64,000 nt of DNA, from NCBI GenBank assembly GCA_030248215.1, contig JASANG010002329.1, forward strand, positions 1-64,000, read 5' to 3'. Every line of letters starts with the position of its first letter. Within the stretch, counting starts at the first letter, position 1. The position numbers and the translations under genes were made by a program. The notes beneath the pieces were generated by a model. It worked only from the letters and a program-made list of their open reading frames with translations, was not told the DNA's origin and ran no database searches. Positions 1-10,293 of the stretch are shown here, in pieces. The DNA comes from Enoplolaimus lenunculus (taxonomy: Eukaryota; Nematoda; Enoplea; Enoplida; Thoracostomopsidae).

Positions 1-537
1 CATAATAATCTATGATTAGTTTCATCTAAAATTAAACTATAAGCGTTGTGGTTGAAAAGCGTACATTTAAAATAAGTTTCATACAATTGAACCACATTTT
101 TAGCGAATTATTTTTTACGTTTCAGAGAAACAAAATTTATGCTGTAGTTGGCCTCTAGACAAAGAAATCAGCGAAATTTCAAGACTAAAAACCGTTTGAA
201 ATTTTACAGATCGCCTTTTTAATTTAAAAACCTAAATTTTTAATTCAACCAACGTTTTAAAATCGTTAGCAGGAATTACGACCATATTAATACACCAAGT
301 TTTCAACCAGTAAAACTCCACAAAACCTTCTTATGTTCCGTATATGCGCTTTTTTATTTTGAAATTTACCGGTCTAAAAATGCTTAAAATTTTTTTATTA
401 CGTATAATCGGTTCAGATAAATAGTTTGATATGTAAACATACCGAATCATGGGTTTAAATTTAAAAATTTGAAAATTATAAAAGTATTCTAAATTGGAGC
501 AGTGCCGAATAAGTTTGGAGGGACGCTACAATTGCAG
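1..537. other. AT-rich stretch, no gene seen
   Basis: No open frame or repeat that I can support. It ends at a good splice acceptor (ATTGCAG, ending 537), so at least its right part is probably an intron of the plus-strand gene whose exons follow. Confidence 0.4.
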
Positions 538-918
538 GTCAAAATTGTTTACTTTTAACCCGATTCTATTTGGGAGACACCACTCTCAAATTTGGGGTGG
601 ACACGGTTCCCCAGTGCCCTCGGTGCGGACAGTCTTGGTCTACTGAATATACATCGGTTCGTAAGCTTTGTAAATTAGTATAAAAGCAGCGTTAAAAATT
701 TGATTTTCTTTCAACAGGTTCACCACTTCAGACTGTCAAACACAAAATGGTAAAATTGGGTCAACTTGCCACCGCTCAAAAATTTGCCAGAATTATGGCC
801 CAAAACGGTACATATCCGCGTTAACAATCGTCTATTTAGTCAAATAATTCATCTAAATATAGTTATTTCTCAAATTCGTTTGTTGGTTTTAGCGTCCCGA
901 ACTTTTACGTATTTCTAA
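538..918 (+). CDS. 3' end of a small zinc-ribbon-like protein gene (partial)
   Basis: Three exons fit together: 538-660, 718-807 and 893-918 (TAA). Introns are 57 and 85 bases, with GTAAGC/CAACAG and GTACAT/TTTTAG ends. Phases agree at both joints (each exon ends one base into a codon and the next supplies two). About 78 residues are visible. A hydrophobic/basic helix (NCLLLTRFYLG) is followed by CPRCGQSW and a basic stretch (VKHKMVKLGQLATAQKF). The helix-then-CxxC order recalls Rpr2/Rpp21- or C18orf21-type RNase P/MRP zinc-ribbon proteins, but only one CxxC pair is present, so the name is a guess. The 5' exons were not found and may lie outside the window. It converges on the minus-strand gene at 1008. 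Confidence 0.5.
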
Positions 919-1007
919 GCCACCGCGTAATTTATTCATAAAGCACCAATAGGGTGTGCTATGTGCATAAGTAGTCACTAGTTTATTACCTAAAGGCACT
1001 CGTCGAT

Positions 1008-1319
1008 TTATAGAATTGTGTTGAAACGGTTTTGTCTATATTTCCAACTGCGAGCCAAAACGCGGTTTTCCAATATGTCAGCACACTTTGAAGGCGTAGC
1101 CAGACCGGGAGTGGGCAAGGCGATCGTGGCCTCCTTTAGTTTCGAAATCAACGATTTTGGCAAATAAATATCCACAAAATCAAATCTATTTGATTTTAGG
1201 TTCAAACTATAAAAACTCCATATATCTGTTGTGGCCCTTTCCCTAAAACTAAGACCATGGCAACGCCGACAATATGAGGAAATGCAGTATTTAGCTTTTG
1301 AGTATAAATTATTAAGTAG
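1008..1319 (-). CDS. last exon of an unrecognised minus-strand gene
   Basis: The frame is open from a splice acceptor (AAGTATTACAG, exon starting 1319) for 103 codons to TAA at 1008-1010. It contains a CRRC motif (SSYCRRCHGLSFRE), then a mixed region with a proline-rich LPTPGLATPSK segment and a basic end (RSWKYRQNRFNTIL). Composition is protein-like and codon choice resembles the other genes here. The stop lies 90 bases from the stop of the plus-strand gene, a convergent pair. I did not find its upstream exon; the phase at the acceptor is 0. A lone CxxC suggests half of a zinc ribbon whose other half would be in the missing exon. Function unknown. Confidence 0.4.
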   Translation of the reverse strand, partial: LLNNLYSKAKYCISSYCRRCHGLSFRERATTDIWSFYSLNLKSNRFDFVDIYLPKSLISKLKEATIALPTPGLATPSKCADILENRVLARSWKYRQNRFNTIL

Positions 1320-1343
1320 CTGTAATACTTGGAAAGTTTCCAT

Positions 1344-2554
1344 ATCGCAGCTGTACTATAGAAGGAAGGCATACGATCTTTACATCCGGTTCGGTTTTTT
1401 GTGCTCGTTCAATGAGAGTAAACATCCGGTTGAGTTTTTGTGCTCGTTCAATGAGCAGTAAGTTCAACTGAATCACAAAAAGTGAAGTCAACTTACCCTG
1501 TAAATTGAAATTAAGTAATTAAGTCACGTGGATTTTAATTGGCTTATGAGAACTGTTCTATTAACTCGAGTAATCCGGTTGTTTAATCGACTATCACGCT
1601 ATGTTTGCCGCAATTACAAATTGAAAATATTTCACGACGGTTTTAATTCTATCCAAAGTATAAGGTTTAATAAGTTATGAATAGGCCTCTGCTCCAGTTG
1701 AGGTTTGCCGTGCAATTAGAAATAATAGAAAAAATTTAGATTCATTTTAAGTTTCGAAACTTTGAAAACTTTTCGTTAAACTGAAATTGTTGTAGAATAT
1801 AAATAATCCAATATCAAATACTCGCATAATTCTTAACGACAATTGGTAGTTTTATCAAACTCTTAGACTCAACATTGTAAACCAAAGTTTATTTTTAATC
1901 TTTGTACTATTTTAGCTATAAAATATTGCTTCAAATATTACTAAACATCGTCAAACACATATGCAAAACGTTACAATTAAATGCATAGATGCATTTTAAG
2001 TTTCGAAACTTTGAAAACTTTTCGATAAACTGAAATTGTTGTAGAATATAAATAATCCAATATCAAATACTCGCATAATTCCTAAAGCCAATTGATAGAT
2101 TTAGCAAACTCTTAGACTCAACATTGTAAAGCAAAGTTGATTTTTAATCTTTGTACTATTTTAGCTATAAAATATTGCTTGGAATATTACTAAACATCGT
2201 CAAACACATATGCAAAACGTTACAATTAAATGCGGGTAAAATTCATAGTTTAATTGGACTGGAAACAAATTAATGGAGGCTTTTTTGCTAACTTAGCTAA
2301 GTGATTGATAGCTTTAGCCATATACGGCGGCTATTTAGGCAAGTAATTTTGTTGCTATTCGTCTGTAACAAGAAGCCGTTCTAATTTTTCATTAGCAAAA
2401 CGGGCCGAACGCCTGTGTTTATAGCAATTGTTGCGTTTTTTAATATTTTTTATGACTTTGTTTCAAAATACATTCTTGCCTACAATGGCCGAAATGTCGT
2501 GTATAGCCTAAACTAGCTTTCGATATCATAATCTCAACTACATAATTCCTCTAA
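1344..2554. repeat. intergenic region with a 249-bp tandem duplication and a 40-bp tandem pair
   Basis: Two nearly identical copies of a 249-base AT-rich unit lie head to tail at 1743-1991 and 1992-about 2234 (both begin CATTTTAAGTTTCGAAAC). A smaller pair with a 40-base period sits at 1382-1421 and 1422-1460 (ACATCCGGTT ... GTGCTCGTTCAATGAG). No gene is seen in the remainder. Confidence 0.8.
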
Positions 2555-2858
2555 CAGCAAGCAACCGGAGCTGGAAAATGCCGCAGCCGGAGGTCAATTA
2601 AATTTGTCGGAACAGCAGGTGAAACCAGAGGGAAGGGAAAATTGGTATTTTATATAATATAAATCTTGCTAACTTCAGCAATATTTGTCAAGTGATATCA
2701 AAAATTTTTGGTATTTGTCTTATGTTTTCGAGTAAATAATGCCACAAATTTTTTTCTCAGAATTGTGTCAATGGTTAAAGTCAAAAACTGCTGCAACCTC
2801 TGACAAAAATTCTACCAGAATTGGAGCCGGAAGTCGATCTCTGGTTGTACCATGCTTC
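2555..2858. mobile_element. short inverted-repeat element, CCGG-rich family (GCAACCGGA ends)
   Basis: Left end GCAACCGGAGCTGG, right end AGCCGGAAGTCGATCTCTGGTTGTAC, which are imperfect inverted repeats. Other copies lie at 20627-20670 (fragment), 21124-21444, 34395-34725, 38912-39333, 39490-39785 and 44814-45098. Fragments lie at 10884-10923, 17411-17432, 29370-29436 and 33742-33768. No coding capacity; about 300 bases. The consensus end reads CAGGGTGCAACCGGA. A non-autonomous DNA transposon is the simplest reading. Confidence 0.6.
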
Positions 2859-2972
2859 TAATAACAAGACAGTATCAGGACTTGCAGCCTGTGAACTATT
2901 AACTATCGAAGTTTATTCAATTTCAGTTTGCACAAAGTATTGTTTTTAGTTTAAATGCAATTATTAAACCTA

Positions 2973-3167
2973 CACTGCAAAAAATGGTGAATCAACTTGG
3001 CTCTCTCCTCTGAAATACAAATTCCACTCCACCAGAGTCAAATTCAACTAAACTTAGTCGCTCAGTGAGTCGAACTTGACTATAGCGGAGACTAAATTAA
3101 CTCAGTTTGTGTAGTCCGGAAAAGTCTATTTCGGATAGAGTCAATTTGACTCACCATTTTTACAGCG
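2973..3167. mobile_element. palindromic MITE, GAGTCAAATTTGACTC family
   Basis: Terminal inverted repeats CACTGCAAAAAATGGTGA and TCACCATTTTTACAGCG, flanked by TA on both sides. That is the target duplication expected of Tc1/mariner-type non-autonomous elements. The interior is full of GAGTCAAATTTGACTC-like palindromes, so either strand could fold into a long hairpin. Relatives lie at 15530-15689 and 52300-52484. Confidence 0.75.
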
Positions 3168-3361
3168 TAAGCGTTAACTGTAATAAATGCTATGCACCTA
3201 CAACTGGAGAATACTGATACAGAGCAAAACTAAATGAAAGGTACTTGGAAACAAAAACAAGTAACTCGTAATTTTAAACCGATTAGACGTCCTAGAATTA
3301 AGCACATGCATTTGTTTAAAATCCATAATTAATGTAAACCAGAGCGAATAATGTTCTTTAT

Positions 3362-3778
3362 AACAAGAGTGTGCAACGGGGCACTTTCTGTGTACAAAAG
3401 AATGTACCTAGCGCACGTTACGGTTTTTGTCTACTCCCCACCTTATTTAAGGGTTGTCAAGTTTGCTTAATTGACGAAAATCAATAATTTGCAGCACTTA
3501 CATGATCCACATATTCTTGACAAATACATGCGTTCTATCGGAAATCTTTACGCATTCAGTGTGACGCTACCCCTCCCCCCCGAGTCGGGGTGAGTTTCGG
3601 TTAAAATGCAACGAACAGTGGTACATTTTGTGACATGGCTTAGCACGTACATTGCACACTTTTCTGCAATATGGACATCGTGCACTCTTGTTTTGTAAGC
3701 ATAACGTTTAATTTATTGCACACTTTTCTGCAATATGGACATCGTGCACTCTTGTTTTGTAAGCATAACGTTTAATTT
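3362..3778. mobile_element. MITE with ACAAGAGTGTGCAA ends, 3' end tandemly duplicated
   Basis: Left terminus ACAAGAGTGTGCAACGGGGC, right terminus GTGCACTCTTGT, with internal GTACAAAA/GTACATTTTGTG arms. A second copy at 53191-53457 has the same two termini. At the right end a 64-base segment (3651-3714) containing the terminal repeat is repeated exactly as 3715-3778. This ends just upstream of the acceptor-like site before the long reading frame at 3840. Confidence 0.7.
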
Positions 3779-3839
3779 CGTTGTCGAATTGCAGAATAAT
3801 TATTGTTTATTCCTATTTATTATTACTATCGCCAGCGGT

Positions 3840-6362
3840 ATGAATAAATTTGTAAACTGGATCGATTCTTTGCCGCGTTTCACAAAACGAAACGGCAGAG
3901 ACGATCGGAAAGAATTATTGTCCCGAACTCCAAAATCGAGCACAGGCATCACTGCATACCGAAGCGAAAGCTTAAATGTGCGCCGCAGAGCCCAAAGGCG
4001 TGGGAGTATTTCAAAAATTGATGACAATTTTTCGTATATTACATTTACTCAAAGTCGAAATGATACTAACCAATCAGGCACACTCAAGGTGGAACATAAC
4101 ATTAATCAGAACTGGCGTCACACATTGTTGGATGAAGATGATCAATCTTGGTCACAATCTGTTCGTACAGAACCAATCAGTAAACCACCTGTACACCGAA
4201 ATTGTCCTGCATATTCCCGATACGCAAACGATAACAATTTAGGCAAATCCACTAACTTAACGACACGCGTTCGCCCCAAAGTCAGAGGTGAACCTCCACA
4301 AATTATTATTCCAAATTGCGACAACAATGAAGTTATTCCTACTACAAACGAGACTGGGAAGAAAACAAACGAAGTTTGCAGCTACGCATTACTTGGACTA
4401 TTGTCTCCACGAGATTCAGGGGTCACCAATGCGCTGTATGAACAACGACTTGGGACTTCACGGCTATTCGAATCAAGTAACTTTGGTCAAAAACCAGGTA
4501 CAAACCAAACAATAATTAGTAAATCAACGAATAGCGTTTCAGGCAAAAATGACAGCTGTTTTGAAACGGCCGACAAATTAGGATTGTTAGATTTTGAGTC
4601 TCGCCGATCATTAATCAGAACAAATCCTTGGTATTCGTTGCGTCGGTGCAGTAGTCAACAAAACAAAAACATTCAACGACTTGTTTCACCTCAATGTGAA
4701 AAATCAACAAATAAACAACACGAGCAGACAACAAATTTAATTGAGAGTTGTCGAGTTACCGAAGTTGAAAATGGTTCTCATAGTTCTGTTTCTTGCTATG
4801 CCCAAGTGTCACGGCAACATTATGCGAAGGTTGAAACGTTGTCTGCAAATCAAAATTACGCACCTACAGTAGAACCAGAAACACAAAATTGTCAGTATAA
4901 AAAGCAATTAAATGATCCGAAAGAAGCAGTGGGTATTGCGTCGTGGAACGAATCGTTTTGCAGTTCAGGATATATCAGTCATGATTCCAGTCCTGAATCC
5001 AGCATTCATACGCCTGGCTGGAATCAACGACAATGGAATTTCGACCAAATGACACAAGAATTAGACGATGCAAATGCGCAGTTAAATTATCCTGCGCCTA
5101 TGGACAACTCTGTGAGTGTATCAAGGTGCGAAGGTCAGCCAAACAATATCCCGAGAAATGATTGCAATAACGGCAGCTCCTGGGGTGAACACAACAGTAC
5201 AACCGACCGGAATTTGGACGAATGCCAACAATTTTTGTCAACAAAAACTAAACCGCATATTTTCAAGTTAAACGGCTACGAACATTCGAAACAGGAACAA
5301 AACAGTTGTGTTGACTGGCCGTACGAAATTGGAAACACCGATTTGAGCACAGGTCGCACGTTTTGTTTACTCGCTGAAAAGAAGGCAAACAACGATGAAA
5401 GTTTAAACTTTGAACTAAAATATTTGGACAAACCAAAATATTTTTGCACCAAAACTACAACAGATTCAAATCGTTTTGTTACAGGCGGCACATTAAATCG
5501 AACAAAGGCCGAATCTTTCGATGAATTATCGTCTGGAGCAGAAATTTCTGTCGTCTGTTACGATTTAAGTGGCAACATTATTGATCACGACAACGCAAGC
5601 ATCAACAGTTCACTGATGAGCAACAGTAGCAGTTGTGGATCGAATTTGAACGATGTTCACGTTTCAAATGTAAACTTTCAACAAAACGTTGACTTGAATG
5701 GAAATATCGTAAGCTCGAAGCACGGATGCGACTCAGGGAACGAAGCTGAAATTGAAAGCAATGAAGATTCAATAAGCATTGGTGAAAGTGGCGAGATAAG
5801 CTTGCGATTTGAAGACTGTGACAATTTAGCATCAACTCAAAGTTTCAATGCAATTTTGAATCAAGGGACAAGGTCTTGTAATACCAACCGAAAAATGTTC
5901 AGAACTGCAAGTAAACATCGAGCTCATAAAACTGACAACATGATGAGCAATTATTTTACAAGTTCTGACGAAGAAATAACTACAACACGTGAACAAAATG
6001 GAAAAAGGTTCGCACAAGGTTTGAAAATTGAATGGCGAGAGCCAGAAGTGAGTAGTATTGTTGACAAAATCAATCGAAGAAGTGAAACGAAATTTTGCGA
6101 AGACGACAAACAAAACAGCAACAACTCAACAACAACAGATGACGAAATTAGCAACACAGAACATGCGACAATAGTTGTTCAAGAGTTGAGCAACAAACTC
6201 GAATGGTTGAAACAAAAGCGAACAGAAATTGAACAACTGATGCAAATGGCACACGGCGAAATTGAGTTCGCGAAAGAAGAAAAACAAAATTGTCGTCAAC
6301 AGTTGAACGACTTGAAAACATTTCGACTCGTCGTTCGTAACAATTTTCAAATGGATTTATGA
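3840..6362 (+). CDS. unrecognised 840-residue disordered protein with a C-terminal coiled coil
   Basis: A single uninterrupted frame of 841 codons. The upstream in-frame ATG at 3735 lies inside a duplicated mobile-element end, so I prefer ATG 3840. It follows a strong acceptor-like site (GAATTGCAG, ending 3794) that could receive a 5' exon or a spliced leader. The start is basic (MNKFVNWIDSLPRFTKRNGR). Residues about 30-770 are rich in Asn, Ser, Gln, Thr and Glu with no recognised fold. An acidic stretch (NEAEIESNEDSISIGESGE) lies about two thirds along. Residues about 776-840 form a heptad-like charged helix (LSNKLEWLKQKRTEIEQL, EFAKEEKQNCRQQL). Codon use matches the spliced genes, and 2.5 kb open by chance is implausible. 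It may be the terminal exon of a longer gene. Function unknown; perhaps a scaffold, from the coiled-coil end (inference). Confidence 0.8.
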   Translation: MNKFVNWIDSLPRFTKRNGRDDRKELLSRTPKSSTGITAYRSESLNVRRRAQRRGSISKIDDNFSYITFTQSRNDTNQSGTLKVEHNINQNWRHTLLDEDDQSWSQSVRTEPISKPPVHRNCPAYSRYANDNNLGKSTNLTTRVRPKVRGEPPQIIIPNCDNNEVIPTTNETGKKTNEVCSYALLGLLSPRDSGVTNALYEQRLGTSRLFESSNFGQKPGTNQTIISKSTNSVSGKNDSCFETADKLGLLDFESRRSLIRTNPWYSLRRCSSQQNKNIQRLVSPQCEKSTNKQHEQTTNLIESCRVTEVENGSHSSVSCYAQVSRQHYAKVETLSANQNYAPTVEPETQNCQYKKQLNDPKEAVGIASWNESFCSSGYISHDSSPESSIHTPGWNQRQWNFDQMTQELDDANAQLNYPAPMDNSVSVSRCEGQPNNIPRNDCNNGSSWGEHNSTTDRNLDECQQFLSTKTKPHIFKLNGYEHSKQEQNSCVDWPYEIGNTDLSTGRTFCLLAEKKANNDESLNFELKYLDKPKYFCTKTTTDSNRFVTGGTLNRTKAESFDELSSGAEISVVCYDLSGNIIDHDNASINSSLMSNSSSCGSNLNDVHVSNVNFQQNVDLNGNIVSSKHGCDSGNEAEIESNEDSISIGESGEISLRFEDCDNLASTQSFNAILNQGTRSCNTNRKMFRTASKHRAHKTDNMMSNYFTSSDEEITTTREQNGKRFAQGLKIEWREPEVSSIVDKINRRSETKFCEDDKQNSNNSTTTDDEISNTEHATIVVQELSNKLEWLKQKRTEIEQLMQMAHGEIEFAKEEKQNCRQQLNDLKTFRLVVRNNFQMDL

Positions 6363-6823
6363 GCCCTTGCGGTTTTGTATGCATCTGATTTACAATTTGA
6401 AGGAGCAATACAATTAATTATTCGCTTTTGATTTATATATATATACATATATATATACAAGTGGGATACTGGGGCATTTTCTAAATGGAAGCATATAATT
6501 CCATACACGTTTGTGAGTTGTTGCGGTCAATATTTAGAACAGGGCCGTAGCAGCAGTATAACCACATTCCTAAGTCTAAGCCTAAACAAATAAATTAGTG
6601 TAAAGCTTTTACGCTTACTCTATTGCTGTGTCATAGAAAAACGTTCGCCCCTGATCTTTGCATCGGTCCTTGTTACTAAATGTAAATTATGTAAAATAAA
6701 AGCATATGTGTAGGCTTTAGGCGTCCTTTGATTTCAACGTACAAAATCAACGTTTATAACAGACATTTAATTTTTGCAATATTTTCCATTTTGGGGTCTC
6801 AGAAATCAAGATCGTGTTTACTA
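6363..6823. other. 3' flank with a telomere-motif element
   Basis: It holds an element at about 6537-6655 (GAACAGGGCCGTAGCAGCAGTATAA ... GTTCGCCCCTGATC, ends inverted) of the family described at 53956-54398, here with only two or three TTAGGC-like units. AATAAA-like motifs at 6587 and 6695 could serve the upstream gene. Nothing else seen. Confidence 0.5.
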
Positions 6824-7000
6824 TCAGAGGTGGAACCGGCCAACGAACGGCCGGACAGCGTAAAGAAAGCGAGAACGGTTGGTTCAGCCGACATTACAGG
6901 CCGCAATTAGAAACTTCGGCCGGCCAAAGCAGGCCTGCACGGTTTGTAGTGGCCGGCCAAAACGTAAAAGGCCATTATTTTCCACCGTTTCCACCTCTGA
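6824..7000. mobile_element. GC-rich MITE with GGCCGGCC motifs
   Basis: Inverted termini TCAGAGGTGGAAC and GTTTCCACCTCTGA bound a 177-base GC-rich segment containing several GGCCGGCC/CGGCCGG blocks, in sharp contrast to the AT-rich surroundings. A short reading frame across it is not convincing as a gene. Confidence 0.7.
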
Positions 7001-7099
7001 TGCGTGTAAAGCTCTATTGAAATATTCATAGTTTTGGCATAAATTCAACCGTAAGGCACTATAACATTGTAGCTAATAAAACTTTTAATTTATCGACTG

Positions 7100-7146
7100 C
7101 TGGAGAGGCCAATAAATATCAGTCCCCCTTTTATTTCGGTCACTAC
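7100..7146. repeat. fragment of the 42.9-kb inverted-repeat element
   Basis: The 47 bases match the right end of the element at 42858-43306 (GGCCAATAAATATCAGTCCCC ... TTCGGTCACTACAGTA). Only one end is present here. Confidence 0.6.
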
Positions 7147-7220
7147 AGTAGGCACTGTACGCATTTGAGAATATGGGCCTTTGTTACAAAAACTGTAATA
7201 TATATAGATTTTTATGTTAC

Positions 7221-9802
7221 TCATCGCGTTGCCAAATGATCTAAAATATTCGCTGCGGCTCTGTTGGCAATCTCATGTCTGGCTGTGTCATTATTTTTGT
7301 ACTTTTCGCCGTCAACCATCACCGAAAACTGAGATAACATGAACCCAGCGACGTATCCTGAAATATTTTTATATTCTTCGTGCAATTGTTCTACACCAAA
7401 CGGTGGAATACGCGATGCTGATTTGTCGCCAACCTCCTCTTCGTAGGATTGCTTCAACTCTTCTGTAAGTTTGTGATAGAAGCGATTGAGTAAATCAGTT
7501 GCGTGCTTTCGTCGAAATTCGGCCGTTACACTTGATGCAAGTAGTCTGGCGATGTCTTCAGCGTAACTTCCAGCATGAACGCATTGCCAGTCGAGCACTG
7601 TCAATAGTTTGTCGCCAGCTTTGAAGTTGGCATCACTAAAATTATTTCCGCTCACGTGAAAGATCAGACGCGAAAAGTTTTTGCTCTGGGACTGCAATAG
7701 AGTAAGCTTAAACTATTTTTTGCTAAGTCTTAGGTGTAAGCTTATTCTTACACTTCGGCATAAGCTTAGGTTTAGGCATGTATTCAAGTAATAACAGCTA
7801 GAGCATAATGCTTAAAATATTGAAATTTTTTCATCGAAACTTGTACGTTCAACTGACATCGTCAAGATAAGCAGTTGACGGAACAGAATTAAAACTCAAG
7901 TCAGTTTAGAAGGTGTGTCAAGAAAATAAAATAACATTTCGCGTTAAAAAAGCGTTCATATTGATCTTGAATTTCAATATATGCTAAAAACGTTTAATTT
8001 GTACTGTTTTGCTACACTACCGATTACTGTACACAGTTTTTCTGCTCATAAAAAGGTGTTTCGAAAAGTGTTGCTTGAAACTCGAAAACCGTTTACAATA
8101 GCGTTTTATTTCTGACAATATTTCAATAACATTTACACTAGTGAATGATTTCTGATTGCGAACAAATAGGCAACAAAATTTTTTATGGCTCCCGGTGAGA
8201 TCACACATCCTAACGAGGGCTTGTATTATCCATCCTCCGTCAGGGTCGCAACGGGACCCAAGAGAATGTACCTGACTTATTATAGTCAGTCGAGCACATA
8301 GCAAAATGTTTGACAACTCAGAAAAAATCTCTATTGGCAAAATTCTGTTTGCCCCTAAAAAACTTTGCAGGCCCCGCTATTTTACGGTTCCCGGCTGTAT
8401 GGCGGTCCTGCGTACCGTACATTTATTACCAACTTACCTGTCAACGGTTGATTTCTCAAACAGACAATTATTTGACCATAAGTCGCCGTGAACGAGCACA
8501 CGATAAAACAACTGTTTTGGGCTTGGATTTGTATAAAACCACCATGTGTTTACATTGCAAACATCAGCTAAAAGCGTTTCTTCAGTAACTTCCGTGCACA
8601 ACTCGAATTCACTTTGAAGTTTAGCAAGCGCTGCTGCCAAAACAGCGTTCAATTCTTTCAACGAATCTTCGCTTCCCATTGCTGTTATACGACCGTGCCA
8701 TTTCGACTCGTTTACAATTGAAAACGCTTGTAATTTAGCAATTTCGTCTAAAATTTGTGTCACTTGCGAATAGTTTAAACCGTCCGCAAATTCAGCTAAG
8801 CATGCGGTATCCGAAAAATCTTGCATTATTAGTATGCCTGCGATGTTCGAATTTGAAGTGCATCGGCGTTCAGACAAAAATACACGAGGAATCAAAATGT
8901 GTGGTGTTTTGCTGGCACCAATGATTTCGTACGCAGTAACTTCTTGGTTGTGAGCAAGTTCAATGAATGACAGCTGAAACATACATAACACTTCACTCGT
9001 ATCATGTCAAGGTCTATCAGACAAGTGTAAACGGAGAGTAAAAATAACGGAAACGGATTCCAGTCAAAACATGAAAGGGCACCGACGTTTGTCGTGGTTT
9101 CAAATTTGCAGCGAATTTATCAAATAGCATATTGATACACACTTGTAAATGTCATGAGTTTATTGATTCATTCTGAGTGGGGAAATCGTTATTTCTGGTC
9201 ATTTCTGAGCGACAAACAGTAGATAACTCACTCTGTGCTGATTTAATTCCGGTTAAATTGACTAATAAACTCAGGACGTGTACAATCGATTCAGAATTTT
9301 GAGTTCTGTAAGATCTAATTTAGAACTCTGCATTCTGCCTAGATTCAACTCATTCTGAGCTAATATTAACTCGCTAGACTTTACCGTGCACTGAAAATTC
9401 ACCTTACAGTTTTGCCACTTACAAGAAGGTTTTGAAAGATTTTTTGAAACTCAAAAACCGTTTATCCCAGCGTTTGATTTTACCACATTTTCTTACCATC
9501 ATATCATTAATTTCGTCTTGATCAACCCCTGTGTTTAAATTATTGAATTCTTCGTTCACTTTTTCCACAGTGGGAATTTTTAAAATAACTCGATTTTGAA
9601 CGTTTGGTCCGGCATTGGAAGGCCACTCAATGCGAAGCGATGCGATTAACGATAAATAGCCAGTGCCTTCGTCTAATCGTTTACCAATGATTCGTGTCGG
9701 AATGGCCGATGTATGGAATGCAGTTTGCAGTTTTGCAATAATAAAACGTTTACTTACACCAAGAGTTACATCAAGACCCTCAATGCAATCTTTTTCATCC
9801 AT
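7221..9802 (-). CDS. CHK-type (choline-kinase-like, EcKL/DUF1679-related) small-molecule kinase
   Basis: Three exons: 9802-9497, 8973-8438 and 7635-7221 (TGA). Donors are ATG|GTAAGA and ACAG|GTAAGT; acceptors are GTTTCAG and AATTTTAG. Phases agree, giving 418 residues, the normal length for this family. Visible parts are an N-lobe with RVILKIP near residue 74; the conserved HNQEVTAYE, which starts the helix after the small lobe; the Brenner-type catalytic motif HGDLWSNN at 264-271; and the metal-binding LTVLDWQ at about 292-298 followed by AGSYAEDIARLL. Family members phosphorylate small hydroxylated substrates; ecdysteroids are known for insect EcKL proteins. The substrate here is unknown and a detoxification role is only a family-based guess. 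All key motifs are intact. Intron 1 carries a repeat (9140-9410). The exon 3 acceptor has alternatives, but 7635 best restores the family spacing. Confidence 0.85.
9140..9410. repeat. inverted-repeat element, AACTCATTCTGAGTT family, in an intron
   Basis: It contains ATTCATTCTGAGTGG, ACTCACTCTGTGCTGATTTAATTCCGG and CAACTCATTCTGAGC, shared in the same order with the copy at 11255-12230. The right edge reads CCGTGCACTG. It lies inside intron 1 of the CHK-type kinase gene. Confidence 0.55.
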
Positions 9803-10291
9803 TCAGTAGTGTAGTTAGTGTATTTTAGTAATAAGTACAAATTTATCACTAAATTAATTTATCAGAATCTCAAAAATTCCTCAGAATAATATATTAAGGC
9901 TTTCTGTTGGTGTACTGTTGACTTGTAAAGTGCAGGGTCTTTGTAGAAAATATTTTTGCGGGAAATTGGACTAAATTAAGTGGTAAAAGTTTTTGCATAT
10001 ATTTTATAAAATTTACATTGGATCAGTAACGTTGCTTCTAATTTTAACCCTCACTGGCTCACCTGTCTACGTATGCTCACATGGCATGTTTATATGCACA
10101 TAAATATAATATGAAAGGCAACTATTTAAATGGCCGTTCATACCCATGAGTGAAACAACGTAATAAACCGATATAAAGTTATTTGACGATATTTTCGTTT
10201 CTATTATTCCTTAGGCTAAGCCTAAACTTCAGCGTAAAAATGGGTCTACAGCTAAGCCTAAGCCTAAGCGAAAATAATAGGCTTAATCCGA
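9803..10291. other. intergenic, short TTAGGC motifs
   Basis: No gene seen. A few GCCTAA/TTAGGC motifs at 10212-10285 flank the element that follows. Confidence 0.4.
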
Positions 10292-10293
10292 GC

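Noticed and set aside
1231-1461. Plus-strand frame of 76 residues
   Set aside because: It overlaps the better-supported minus-strand exon and runs into a tandem repeat.
3735-3839. Upstream ATG giving an 875-residue product
   Set aside because: This ATG lies in the duplicated transposon end and an acceptor-like site follows it at 3794; the ATG at 3840 is more likely.
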